NCBI GenBank assembly: GCA_022827195.1
Contig: JAJDTL010000042.1
Location: 1-50,112 of the forward strand
Source: Caldilineaceae bacterium
GTDB taxonomy: Bacteria; Chloroflexota; Anaerolineae; Caldilineales; Caldilineaceae
DNA length: 50,112 nt
Direction of reading: 5' to 3'
Below are positions 15,540 through 24,332 of the stretch, piece by piece. The notes under the pieces were generated by a model. It saw only the letters and a list, made by a program, of their open reading frames with translations, had not been told where the DNA came from and searched no databases. How positions within the stretch are numbered: the first letter of the stretch is position 1; each line of letters begins with the position of its first letter. Both the position numbers and the translations under genes were made by a program.

Positions 15540-18029
15540 TTAATTTCGCAGCGCCCTGCTGTGCTTCAGCATGTGCCAGATGCGCTCGTGCGTCTTGGCG
15601 TAGCCGGCCAGCATGAGAAACGCCTCCCGCTCCAGGTCGAGGAAGTACTGCTCGTCCATCCAGGCGGGCTGGCTGAGCTCGCCGCCGCAAAGGACGTGGC
15701 CCAGCCTGTCGGCAATCAGTTCGTCGTGCTCGCTGATGTAGCCCGCCTGGCGCATCATGTAGATGCCTATGCGCAAGTTGGCGAGATGATCGCGTCCGGC
15801 AGCGTAGACGTTGCCGCTAACCGCAGGCGGCCTGTAGCCCTCGTCAGCCATGCGCAGCACTTCCGTCCTGGCCTCGGCCAGCAGGTGATCGTAGTTCATC
15901 ACGACGCGGTCGTGCGGCTGCAAAAAGCCCATCCCCCGCGCCTCATCGGCGGAGGTCGAGACCTTGGCCAGCGCGATCAGCTCGAAGACCTGCTGCAGAT
16001 AGGGTGCGGGATCCGCGTTCTGACCCTGCACGCGGGGAGAAATGAGACGGCGCACCAACTCCTTGCAGCCGCCCGCTGCCGGAATCAGGCCCACGCCGGT
16101 CTCGACCTGCCCCATGTACAGTTCAGCGTGCGCGACGATACGGTCGGCGCCCATCGTCACCTCGGCGCCGCCGCCGAGCGCGAGCTGGTACGGCGCGGCC
16201 ACGACCGGCTTGGGCGCAAGGCGCATCTGCATGATCATCTGTTGCAGACCGACAATGGCCGCATCCAGCTGGTCCCACTGGCCGCCCTGGGCCAGGGCGC
16301 CGATCAGCAGGAGGTTGGCCCCGGCGCTGAAGTTCCCGCCCTGGTTGCCGATGACAAGCCCGGCGGCGTTTCCATGGAGACGCTCGATGGCCGCATCGGC
16401 GATCTCGCCGATCTGCGTGTCGAGCGCGTTCATCTTGGTATGGAATTCGAGCAGCAGCACGCCGTCGCCCATCTCCAGCAGGCTTGCACAGTCATTCTCT
16501 GTCAGCGCGGGCCGGCCCCGCTTCAACGCGGCGACGTTGACCACGCGATCGCTCTCGCCGGCGGCCTCGTGCGCGCCTGTCTGCGGGCTGTAAACCAATC
16601 TGCGCGCAGCGGTAGCCTGGTCTCCCTGTCCCTCTTCGAATTCGTAGAAGGCCTCATGCCCTTGTTCGAGCATCTCCTTCACCCAAGCTGCGACAACTAC
16701 GCCCTCCTCCTCCATGCGGGCAACCGTCTCGGCGACGCCCAGCGCGTCCCAGGTCTCGAACGGGCCCATCTCCCAGCCGAAGCCCCACTTCATGGCGTTG
16801 TCGATATCGCTGGGGCTATCCGCGATCTCCGGCACGCGTTTCGAAGCGTAGGCGAGGGTGTGACTGAATGTGTGCCACAGCAACCCGGCGGCCTCGTTTT
16901 CGTCTCCAGACGCGTCCTCGCTGGAAGTTTGGGGCGCTACAAGGCTGCGCAGGCGGTCGGGCAGGGGCGCGTTTCTGACCGCGTCCACGCTTGCCCAGCT
17001 GGCGCGCGCCGGCTGCAGATAGTCCACCTCGCCCTCGGACGCCGCCTGCAGATCCAGGCCCCAGAAGCTTCTCCTGCCGGCACTGTCCGCTGCCCTCTTG
17101 TAGAAGCCCTGCCCGCTCTTCGCGCCAAGCAGGCCACTTGCCAGCAGGGTCTGCAGCACGGAGGACCCGAGCGGCCCGCGCAGCACTTCGCGGTCGTCAT
17201 CGTCGGGGACCATCTCGTACAGATTCTCACCCACCAGCGCGGCCACGTCGATGCCGACCACATCCAGAAGACGAAATGTGCCGGTCTTGGGACGCCCGAT
17301 CAGCGGGCCTGTCAGCTGGTCAACCTCATCGACCGTGTAGTCGTTGGCGATAGCGAACTCGAGCAGATCGCTGATGATGTAGCTGAACATGCGGTTGCCG
17401 ACAAAGTTGGGCACGTCCTTGGCGACGACAACGCCCTTGCCCAATCGAGTTTCGGCAAACGCCTTCATCCGCTCGATGATCGCCGCGTCAGTCTCAGGTC
17501 CGGGGATGAGCTCCAGAAGGCGCAGGTAGCGGGGCGGATTGAAGAAGTGCGTGCCCAGAAATCGCCGCTTGAACGCCTGGCTGCGGCCGGCACTGATCAG
17601 ATGAATGGGGATGCCGGACGTGTTCGTGCTGATGATTGCACCGGCAGGGGCTACGGCTTCCAATTTCGCCATCAGCTCCTGCTTGGGGCGGGGCCGCTCG
17701 ACGATCGCCTCGATGATCCAGTCGCTGCCTGCGGCTGCCTGCTCCAGGTCATCCTCGACATTGCCAACCGTGATCAGCCCGGCCCGCTCGGGGCTGAAGA
17801 GACTGGCCGGCTTCGCCTTGGCCATGCGCTCATAGCCGGCCTGGGCGATGCGGTTGCGTACGGCGCGGTCGCCGAGCGAGAGCCCTTTGGCCTCTTCCTC
17901 AGGCGTCAGTTCGCCCGGCGCGAGATCGAGCAGGTGGGAGGAGACACCGGCATTGGCCAGGTGCCCTGCGATAGACGCGCCCATCGTACCGGCGCCGATG
18001 ACGGTCGCGTGGCTGATAGGTTTGCTCAT
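15540..18029 (-). CDS. fadN: 3-hydroxyacyl-CoA dehydrogenase/enoyl-CoA hydratase, FadN type
   Basis: An 829-residue fusion enzyme doing the hydration and oxidation steps of beta-oxidation. The dehydrogenase half comes first, with NAD motif G12-A-G14-T-M-G17 and the HFFNPPRYLRLLELIPG block near 160. The crotonase half follows, with oxyanion-hole segment GGNFSAGANLLLIG near 563. This order is that of Bacillus FadN and the reverse of E. coli FadB. AAGGGAG precedes the ATG. FadN usually works with a FadA thiolase; a fadA lies on the same strand beyond the LRR gene. Substrates would be acyl-CoAs in the cytoplasm. Confidence 0.92.
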   Translation of the reverse strand: MSKPISHATVIGAGTMGASIAGHLANAGVSSHLLDLAPGELTPEEEAKGLSLGDRAVRNRIAQAGYERMAKAKPASLFSPERAGLITVGNVEDDLEQAAAGSDWIIEAIVERPRPKQELMAKLEAVAPAGAIISTNTSGIPIHLISAGRSQAFKRRFLGTHFFNPPRYLRLLELIPGPETDAAIIERMKAFAETRLGKGVVVAKDVPNFVGNRMFSYIISDLLEFAIANDYTVDEVDQLTGPLIGRPKTGTFRLLDVVGIDVAALVGENLYEMVPDDDDREVLRGPLGSSVLQTLLASGLLGAKSGQGFYKRAADSAGRRSFWGLDLQAASEGEVDYLQPARASWASVDAVRNAPLPDRLRSLVAPQTSSEDASGDENEAAGLLWHTFSHTLAYASKRVPEIADSPSDIDNAMKWGFGWEMGPFETWDALGVAETVARMEEEGVVVAAWVKEMLEQGHEAFYEFEEGQGDQATAARRLVYSPQTGAHEAAGESDRVVNVAALKRGRPALTENDCASLLEMGDGVLLLEFHTKMNALDTQIGEIADAAIERLHGNAAGLVIGNQGGNFSAGANLLLIGALAQGGQWDQLDAAIVGLQQMIMQMRLAPKPVVAAPYQLALGGGAEVTMGADRIVAHAELYMGQVETGVGLIPAAGGCKELVRRLISPRVQGQNADPAPYLQQVFELIALAKVSTSADEARGMGFLQPHDRVVMNYDHLLAEARTEVLRMADEGYRPPAVSGNVYAAGRDHLANLRIGIYMMRQAGYISEHDELIADRLGHVLCGGELSQPAWMDEQYFLDLEREAFLMLAGYAKTHERIWHMLKHSRALRN

Positions 18030-18110
18030 GTCGGTACTCCCTTAACTCAGAAACGTACTCAGGTCGTTCCCGGCGGCACGATGTTCGACTGCGGCCGGCA
18101 GAGGAATCAC

Positions 18111-18956
18111 CTAGAGCACTCCCATCATCATGTCCCAAAGGCCGAAGAAGCGCAGAATCGAGTAGATGACAACGACGATGAGAAGGTAGCGCACCCAGCG
18201 ATTGGCGTCTTTCACGCTCACGGCAAAGCGCACCGCGGCCCAGGCGCCGATGCTCTGGCCGACGGCCATCAGGGCGCCGATGCCCCAGTTGATTTCAAGC
18301 GGCGACAGAATGAAGACGACAAAGGCGACGATGTTGAGCGCCAGAACAAAGATGAGCTTGACCGCGTTGGCGTGAACAATGGTATATCCGACGCCGAGAA
18401 CGAGCGCGGTCACCAAAAAGACGCCGACCCCGGCTTGGATGAAGCCACCATATATGCCGATGGCAAAGAAAAGGACCAGTACGAAGAGCTCTGGCCTCTC
18501 CTTGCGCACCTCCGACTTTTCGCGCAGCCACTTGGTTGGGTTGAAAAAGATCGTCACCAGGACGACTATCAGCATGCCGCCGATGGCGAGATTCATGGCG
18601 TCCTTGTCGAGGAGCGTCGCCACGTAGGCACCGACGATGGCGCCGGGCATGCCGGCCGCGCTCAGCCAGAGACCGAAGCGCAGCGAGTCGGCGTCGAGGA
18701 TACTCTCGGGGACAGGTTGGCCGGAATCGCCGCCGCGCAGCTGCAGGCGCCCACTGCGGGCAAAGGTAGTAATACCGACGATATTCTGAATGATTACGCC
18801 GATGCGGTTGGTCGCATTGGCCGCGCCCGATTCCAGGCCAAGGAAGACGAGCATCGGCAGGGTGACCGCCGACCCACTGCCGGCCAAAGTGTTGATTACG
18901 CCGGCGACGATGCCGGCGAGAATTGCGAGCAGATACTGAAGCGGAGAGATATCCAT
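18111..18956 (-). CDS. TauE/SafE (TSUP) family membrane transporter
   Basis: A 281-residue integral membrane protein with about eight hydrophobic helices and the N-terminal repeat LAGIVAGVINTLAGSGSAVTLPML typical of TSUP permeases; the half-repeat returns as GIYGGFIQAGVGVFLVTALV. Families of this fold move sulfite, sulfonates or other organic anions. The ATG at 18956 is chosen because GAGG lies 5-6 nt upstream; a longer start would overlap the aminotransferase. The gene begins 7 nt after the aminotransferase stop, so the two are probably cotranscribed, which may hint at an amino-acid-derived sulfonate or keto acid. The substrate cannot be named. Confidence 0.87.
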   Translation of the reverse strand: MDISPLQYLLAILAGIVAGVINTLAGSGSAVTLPMLVFLGLESGAANATNRIGVIIQNIVGITTFARSGRLQLRGGDSGQPVPESILDADSLRFGLWLSAAGMPGAIVGAYVATLLDKDAMNLAIGGMLIVVLVTIFFNPTKWLREKSEVRKERPELFVLVLFFAIGIYGGFIQAGVGVFLVTALVLGVGYTIVHANAVKLIFVLALNIVAFVVFILSPLEINWGIGALMAVGQSIGAWAAVRFAVSVKDANRWVRYLLIVVVIYSILRFFGLWDMMMGVL

Positions 18957-18963
18957 GCAGGCC

Positions 18964-20133
18964 TCACAGAGTCGGCACGATGCGCGCCAGGCGTTCGACG
19001 GTCTTCTCAAGGTCGGTCATGCCGGTGGCGAAGCTGAAGCGGACGTAGCCTTCGCCGGCCTCGCCAAATGCGATGCCCGGCGTGGAGGCGATCAGCCCGT
19101 CCTCCAGCAGGCGCTGCGAGACGTCGAGACTCTTCATCTCCGTCTGCGTGAACTCGGCAAAAAGGTAGAACGCACCCTCGATCGGGCTGCTGCGGATGCC
19201 GGGTATCTCGTCGAGCGCTTCGAGCACGAAGTTGCGGCGCTGGGCGTAGGAGGCGACCATCTCATGCACGCATTCCTGGGGCCCGTTGAGCGCGGCCGCG
19301 CCGGCCACCATGGCAAAGCTGGCCGCGGAGGTGACGGTCTGCGTCTGGTATGTGCGGGCCAGCTTGGCGACCGGCAGGGGCGCGGCGACCCAGGCCAGGC
19401 GCCAACCGGTCATGGCGTAGTTCTTGCTGAAGCCATTGATGATGATGGTGCGTTCGGCCATACCCGGCATGGAGGCGATCGAGCGGTGCCGGGCGCCGTC
19501 GTAGAGGATATGCTCGTAGATTTCGTCGCTGAGGACGTAGAGATCGTTGCGCTGGGCCACGGCGGCGATGTCGTCGAGCTCCGGCTGGGTGAGGACGCGG
19601 CCGGTCGGGTTGCTGGGCGAGCAGACCATGATCAGCTTGGTCTTTTCGCTAACATATTCTTCAAGCTGGGCAGCGCGCACCCGGAAGCTGTCGTCTGCCG
19701 GCAGGGGCACGTGCACGGCCACACCGAGGTTGAGTCGTACCATCGGCGCGTAGCTGACCCATGCCGGGTCGAGGACCATCACTTCGTCTCCTTCGTTGAG
19801 GAGCGCGGCCAGCGCCGTATAGATCGCCCACTTGCCGCCGGGCGTGACCAGCAGCTGCTCGGGGACGGCCTGAACGTTGTTCTCCCGTTCCAGTTTGGCG
19901 CAGATGGCGTCAAGCAGCTCCGGCTTGCCGAAGGGAGGGGGGTAATGCGTGTCGCCGGCCGCGATGGCGTCGAAAGCGGCCTGCTGGATATGTTTGGGCG
20001 TGTCGAAGTCGGGCTCTCCGCCGGCGAGATTGATAACATCAAGGCCTTGGGCGGCCAGCTCGCGGCCCTTTTGCATCATCAGCGTCGTCGGGCTGCCCGG
20101 CACTGACTCGACCAGCTTTGAGAGGGGTTTCAT
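18964..20133 (-). CDS. pyridoxal-phosphate aminotransferase, class I/II (aspartate aminotransferase Ib-like)
   Basis: A 389-residue PLP enzyme. The cofactor Lys is in GFSKNYAMTGWRLAW; SNPTGRVL, DEIYEHI and the C-terminal YVRFSF with substrate-binding Arg are all in place. It resembles the thermophile-type aspartate/prephenate aminotransferase subgroup, which moves the amino group between an amino acid and a 2-oxoacid. GGAGG lies 9 nt before the ATG. A second, distantly related aminotransferase lies just upstream in the same direction, so the exact substrate cannot be assigned by name. Confidence 0.9.
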   Translation of the reverse strand: MKPLSKLVESVPGSPTTLMMQKGRELAAQGLDVINLAGGEPDFDTPKHIQQAAFDAIAAGDTHYPPPFGKPELLDAICAKLERENNVQAVPEQLLVTPGGKWAIYTALAALLNEGDEVMVLDPAWVSYAPMVRLNLGVAVHVPLPADDSFRVRAAQLEEYVSEKTKLIMVCSPSNPTGRVLTQPELDDIAAVAQRNDLYVLSDEIYEHILYDGARHRSIASMPGMAERTIIINGFSKNYAMTGWRLAWVAAPLPVAKLARTYQTQTVTSAASFAMVAGAAALNGPQECVHEMVASYAQRRNFVLEALDEIPGIRSSPIEGAFYLFAEFTQTEMKSLDVSQRLLEDGLIASTPGIAFGEAGEGYVRFSFATGMTDLEKTVERLARIVPTL

Positions 20134-20274
20134 CGGGAACTGCCTCCCTGGTATCCAGGATTTTCTGTTGACAAATCTAGTTGTGAGATAGCGAAATCGA
20201 ACACGATAACAGTTCCTTGCGTGAAAGCGGCAGCTGCATTAAGGGCCACCTGCTTGCGAGCGTCGGGACTCGCC

Positions 20275-21468
20275 TCAGTTCAGCACGTCCGCGATAGCGG
20301 CACAGAGATATTCCATGTTGGACTCGGTCATCCCGGCGACGTTGATGCGCCCGGAACCGACTGCATAGATCGAGTGGCGCTCGCGCAGGGCCTGCACCTG
20401 CGCCGGCGTCAGACCGCTGAAGCTGAACATGCCCCGCTGCTGGGCGATGAAGGAGAAATCACGCGCCACGCCCTGCTCGTCCAACGTCTCGACGAAGAGA
20501 TGGCGCATCGCGTTAATACGGTCGCGCATCTCTGCCAGCTCGACTTCCCATGTCTGCCGCAGTTCCGGGTCTCCCAGGATGGCCGCGACGATCTGGCCGC
20601 CATGGGCCGGCGGGTTGGAATAGTTGGTACGCACGCAGATCTTGAGATGGCTCTGGGCCGCGGCGGCCGCGTCTGCGCCTGCAGCAACGAGCGTCAATGC
20701 CCCAACCCGCTCGTTGTAGAGGCCAAAATTCTTGGAAAAGGAACCGGCCACCAGGAACTCGTCGCAGTGGTCGGCGACGATGCGAACGCCGATCGCGTCC
20801 TCCTCCAACCCGTTGCCAAAGCCCTGGTAGGCGAAATCCAGCAACGGCAGAATGCCGCGCCCGGCGCAGAGGGCAGCCACAGCCTGCCACTGCTCAGACG
20901 AGAGATCCGCGCCGGTGGGGTTGTGGCAGCAGCCGTGCACAAGGAGGACGTCTCCGGCGGGGATCACCTCAAGCGCGGCCATCATGCTGTCAAAAGCAAC
21001 ACGGTTGCCGGCCGCGTCAAAGTAGGGATAGGAGGCCACATTGAGTGCCGCCGAGCCGAAAACGTTGGGATGATTGGGCCAGGTCGGGTCGCTGAGCCAG
21101 ACCTTGGCCTGGGGCGAGATGCGGCGAACGAAGTCGGCGGCCACCCGCAGCGCGCCAGTGCCGCCGGGCGTCTGAACCGTGGCCGCGCGCGCTTCCCTGA
21201 CAATCGGGTGATCGCCGCCAAAGGCAAGTTCCTGGCAGGCGGTCGCGTAGGCGGCCAGCCCGTCGATCGGCAGATAGCTCTTTGTAGCCTCGCTGCTCAG
21301 CAGACGCTTCTCGGCCTCCTTGACCGAGACCAGGACGGGAGTCTGACCGCGCCCGTCCTTGTAAACGCCTACGCCCAAGTTTATCTTGCGCGGGTTCGGG
21401 TCTTTCTGAAACGCCTCGGTTAATCCCAGGATCGCATCGGGCGGCGCGGGCTTAATCGTCTCAAACAT
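20275..21468 (-). CDS. aromatic/aspartate aminotransferase, class Ia
   Basis: A 397-residue enzyme of the E. coli AspC/TyrB lineage. It starts MFETIKPAPPDAILGLTEAF and has KINLGVGVYKD, CCHNPTGADL, LLDFAYQGFG and the PLP-binding GSFSKNFGLYNERVG, ending GRINVAGM. The ATG at 21468 is the family start; an upstream TTG at 21483 adds only five residues. It differs in type from the neighbouring aminotransferase (Ia versus Ib), so this is not a tandem duplication. Likely roles are aspartate/glutamate or aromatic amino acid interconversion. Confidence 0.92.
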   Translation of the reverse strand: MFETIKPAPPDAILGLTEAFQKDPNPRKINLGVGVYKDGRGQTPVLVSVKEAEKRLLSSEATKSYLPIDGLAAYATACQELAFGGDHPIVREARAATVQTPGGTGALRVAADFVRRISPQAKVWLSDPTWPNHPNVFGSAALNVASYPYFDAAGNRVAFDSMMAALEVIPAGDVLLVHGCCHNPTGADLSSEQWQAVAALCAGRGILPLLDFAYQGFGNGLEEDAIGVRIVADHCDEFLVAGSFSKNFGLYNERVGALTLVAAGADAAAAAQSHLKICVRTNYSNPPAHGGQIVAAILGDPELRQTWEVELAEMRDRINAMRHLFVETLDEQGVARDFSFIAQQRGMFSFSGLTPAQVQALRERHSIYAVGSGRINVAGMTESNMEYLCAAIADVLN

Positions 21469-21502
21469 TGTCCAGTGCCTCAATCAGTATGATCTGTGCC
21501 TT

Positions 21503-23224
21503 CTACTCTTCAACGAACAGGTCGACAAAGTCGAATGCCTCGACGTCGACGAGACCCTGGTCGGTCAGTTTCAGCTTCGGGATCACCTCGAGCCCCATGA
21601 AACTCATCGCCATGAAGGGGTCGTGGAAGCGAGAGCCGAACTCATGCGCGGCGTCGAGCAGCGTTTCGTACTGGGTGCGGACCTTGTCCAGCGGCTGGTC
21701 GCTCATCAGGCCGGCCACCGGCAGCGGCAGGGTCGCCAGTACACCGGCACCGGCGGCGATGGCGAGGCCACCGCCCATGCCGGCGACCGCCCTCGCCGCG
21801 GTGGTCATCGAGGCGTCGTCGGCGCCGATCACGACCAGGTTGTGGTGGTCGTGGGCGACGGTCCCGGCGATGGCCCCGCGCTGCAGGCCGAAACCTTGGA
21901 TGAATCCCAATCCCATCGATCCGCTCGCCTCGTGGCGGTCGATAACGGCAATCTTGAGGATGTCGCGTGCAGGATCTGCGACGGCCTGCCCGTCTTCGAT
22001 GCGGGCGTCGAGGACGCGCTCTCCGGTCAACACCTGGTCCTCCAGCGAAACGATGACGCGCACGCGTGCGCCGGCCGCGGGGATACGCAGATCGAAGGCG
22101 TCCCAGGCCAGATTGAAGGATGAAGCGACGGATGTCGGCAGCTCATGCCGGGTCAGGACGGTTTCATCGAGCATGCGGCCGTCCACTGCACAAAGCCGCC
22201 CTGCGGCGTAGACCTGGCGCGCAACCGGCGCTTGAAGATCATCGAAGACCCAGAGGTCAGCGCGCCGTCCGGGCGCGATTGCGCCGCGATCGTGCAATCC
22301 GAACCACTCGGCCGCGTTGAGGGCGGCCATGCGGAACGCGGTAACCGGTTCGATGCCGAAAGCGATCGCCTCCCGCAGCATGTAGTCGATACTGCCCTGC
22401 GTCAACAGGTCGCCGGGGATGCGGTCGTCGGTGCAGAAGCAGATGCGACGGTTGTTGCGCTCGTTGACCAGCGGCAGCAATGTGTGCAGGTTACGGGTAT
22501 TGGTTCCCTCCCGCATCAGGATGTAAAGGCCGCGAGCAAGTTTCTCGGCGGCCTCGGCAACGGTCGCGCATTCGTGATCGCTGCCGGCGCCGGCGGCGGC
22601 GTAGGCGTTGAGTGCTTGGCCTGTCAACTCGGGTGCGTGGCCGTCAACGGGTCGACCGGCGAAGGCGGCTATCTTGGACAGCACGGCGGGATCGCCTTGA
22701 ACTGTGCCGGGAAAGTTCATCAGCTCGGCAAGTCCATGGACGGTTCCCTCCGCCAGCAGGGCGGCCAGCTCCTCCGCCGGAAGAGCAGCGCCGCTCGTCT
22801 CCATATGCGTTGCGGGCACGGCCGACGGGGCCATGACCACTACCTGTAGCGGCAGACCGCGGCTGCAATCCGCCATAAAGCGCACGCCCTCGATGCCGGC
22901 CACATTGGCGATCTCGTGCGGATCAATGACCGCGGTCGTCACGCCCCGGGGCACAACGGCGGCGGCGAACTGGCCCGGCAGGCAGAGGCTGCTCTCGATG
23001 TGTACGTGGGCGTCGATCAGGCCCGGCGCCAGATATGCCCCGTGCAGATCGACTGTTTGCGCGGCTGTGTAGCCCGTACCGACGCCGGCGATACGCCCCT
23101 GGTGGAGTGCGACGTCCGTCTCCTCGATCTCGCCCGAAAAGACGTTCACTGCGCGTGCATTGCGCAGCAGCAGATCGGCTGGTTGTTCGCCGCGCGCGGC
23201 AGCGAGCAGTGCAGTAGTGGACAC
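21503..23224 (-). CDS. ade: adenine deaminase
   Basis: A 573-residue amidohydrolase that converts adenine to hypoxanthine in purine salvage. It has the metal-site GLIDAHVHIESS and IDPHEIANVAG near the N-terminus, FCTDDR with the catalytic Asp, and the C-terminal adenine deaminase domain ending HDPFMAMSFMGLEVIPKLKL. The length is normal. Start is GTG with GAAGGAG 7 nt upstream. A perfect extended -10 element (TGCTATAAT) lies about 85 bp upstream. Ribokinase is transcribed divergently, which fits nucleoside salvage. Confidence 0.95.
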   Translation of the reverse strand: MSTTALLAAARGEQPADLLLRNARAVNVFSGEIEETDVALHQGRIAGVGTGYTAAQTVDLHGAYLAPGLIDAHVHIESSLCLPGQFAAAVVPRGVTTAVIDPHEIANVAGIEGVRFMADCSRGLPLQVVVMAPSAVPATHMETSGAALPAEELAALLAEGTVHGLAELMNFPGTVQGDPAVLSKIAAFAGRPVDGHAPELTGQALNAYAAAGAGSDHECATVAEAAEKLARGLYILMREGTNTRNLHTLLPLVNERNNRRICFCTDDRIPGDLLTQGSIDYMLREAIAFGIEPVTAFRMAALNAAEWFGLHDRGAIAPGRRADLWVFDDLQAPVARQVYAAGRLCAVDGRMLDETVLTRHELPTSVASSFNLAWDAFDLRIPAAGARVRVIVSLEDQVLTGERVLDARIEDGQAVADPARDILKIAVIDRHEASGSMGLGFIQGFGLQRGAIAGTVAHDHHNLVVIGADDASMTTAARAVAGMGGGLAIAAGAGVLATLPLPVAGLMSDQPLDKVRTQYETLLDAAHEFGSRFHDPFMAMSFMGLEVIPKLKLTDQGLVDVEAFDFVDLFVEE

Positions 23225-23307
23225 AGTCCGCTCCTTCGAACATCCGCGAAGCAGTCAGCGGCGGACACAATCGGCCCGGCGCGAGCCTCAAGCAGATGGT
23301 TCCGGGC

Positions 23308-23316
23308 ATTATAGCA
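23308..23316 (-). promoter_or_regulatory. extended -10 promoter for ade
   Basis: On the minus strand the sequence reads TGC-TATAAT: a consensus -10 (23313-23308) with the extended TGn element. The -35 region is weak, as is common for extended -10 promoters. Transcription would start near 23301, giving a leader of about 77 nt before the GTG. Confidence 0.6.
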
Positions 23317-23342
23317 CATGGAACGGGGATGAAGGTTTCCTT

Positions 23343-23370
23343 TTGGTGCCCGATCTTGGGGTGTTACAAT
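23343..23370 (+). promoter_or_regulatory. putative promoter for the ribokinase gene
   Basis: TTGGTG (23343-23348) and TACAAT (23365-23370) are separated by 16 bp, 40 bp before the ribokinase ATG. With the ade promoter it makes 23225-23409 a divergent control region. Confidence 0.4.
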
Positions 23371-23409
23371 GCAGCTGCCGGCGAAGGCCATCCATATTTT
23401 TGATCAGCC

Positions 23410-24288
23410 ATGTCGATTCTCGTATTCGGCTCTCTCAATATCGACCACGTCTACAAGGTGGAGCATCTCGTACGGCCGGGTGAAACGCTGCCCAGCACTG
23501 ACTATCGTCGCTTTCAGGGGGGCAAAGGGGCCAACCAATCGGTTGCCCTCGCTCGCGCCGGAGCGAAGGTCTTTCACGCGGGGCGCATTGGCCCCGAGGG
23601 TCTCTGGCTGCGGGATGCCATCGCCGCCGAAGGCGTGGACGTATCGCACGTCGGTCTCGACAACGAGCCGACAGGACACGCGATTATTCAGGTGGACCCC
23701 GCGGGCGAAAACTCGATCCTTCTTTTCGGCGGAGCCAACCTGACGGTGACCCCCGATGACGCCCACTACGTCCTTTCTCAATTCGGTGAGGGCGACTGGC
23801 TTCTGCTCCAGAACGAAATCAGTTCACTGCCGGCAATTTTGCGCGAAGCTTCGGCACGACAGTTGACCGTCGCATTCAATCCTGCGCCTATGACGCCGGA
23901 GGTGCTCGATTACCCGTTGGAAGGCGTCTCGCTCTTTGTTGTAAACGAGACAGAAGGAGCGGCGCTGGCCGGAATCGAGAAGGCGCCGCCCGCCTCGATC
24001 GTGGATAAACTGCGGGTCCGCTATCCCGACGCCGCAATTCTTCTGACACTGGGCGGAGAGGGTTCGCTCTTTGCGAGCGGCGAGAAGCGGATCAGAACGC
24101 CGGCACAAGCGGTCGAGGCGGTGGATACGACCGCGGCAGGCGACACATTCATCGGCTACTTTCTGGCGGATCTGGTGGCCGGCCAACCGGCCGCGCAGGC
24201 ACTAGAAGCGGCAACCAGGGCGGCCGCGCTCTGTGTCAGCAGACCGGGCGCGGCGGCGTCGATCCCGCGCCGAAACGAATTGGACTGA
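23410..24288 (+). CDS. rbsK: ribokinase (PfkB family sugar kinase)
   Basis: A 292-residue kinase that phosphorylates ribose or a similar pentose with ATP. The N-terminal signature is GSLNIDHVYKVEHLVRPGET followed by GGKGANQSVALARAG; the catalytic loop DTTAAGDTFIGYF contains the base Asp and the anion hole. The length matches RbsK. The start has no strong ribosome site; ATG at 23410 gives the usual N-terminus. Divergent pairing with adenine deaminase suggests disposal of nucleoside-derived ribose, but other PfkB substrates (deoxyribose, adenosine) are possible. Confidence 0.88.
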   Translation: MSILVFGSLNIDHVYKVEHLVRPGETLPSTDYRRFQGGKGANQSVALARAGAKVFHAGRIGPEGLWLRDAIAAEGVDVSHVGLDNEPTGHAIIQVDPAGENSILLFGGANLTVTPDDAHYVLSQFGEGDWLLLQNEISSLPAILREASARQLTVAFNPAPMTPEVLDYPLEGVSLFVVNETEGAALAGIEKAPPASIVDKLRVRYPDAAILLTLGGEGSLFASGEKRIRTPAQAVEAVDTTAAGDTFIGYFLADLVAGQPAAQALEAATRAAALCVSRPGAAASIPRRNELD

Positions 24289-24332
24289 AGGCCGTCTATC
24301 GAGAGAGTGGTTTGCGCCATCGCGGTAGCGGG

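Noticed and set aside
15561..19037. A 3.5-kb open frame on the plus strand
   Set aside because: It lies opposite fadN and the TSUP gene, which have clear motifs. The product is Arg/Gln/His-rich with no domain, as expected for a GC-rich antisense shadow.
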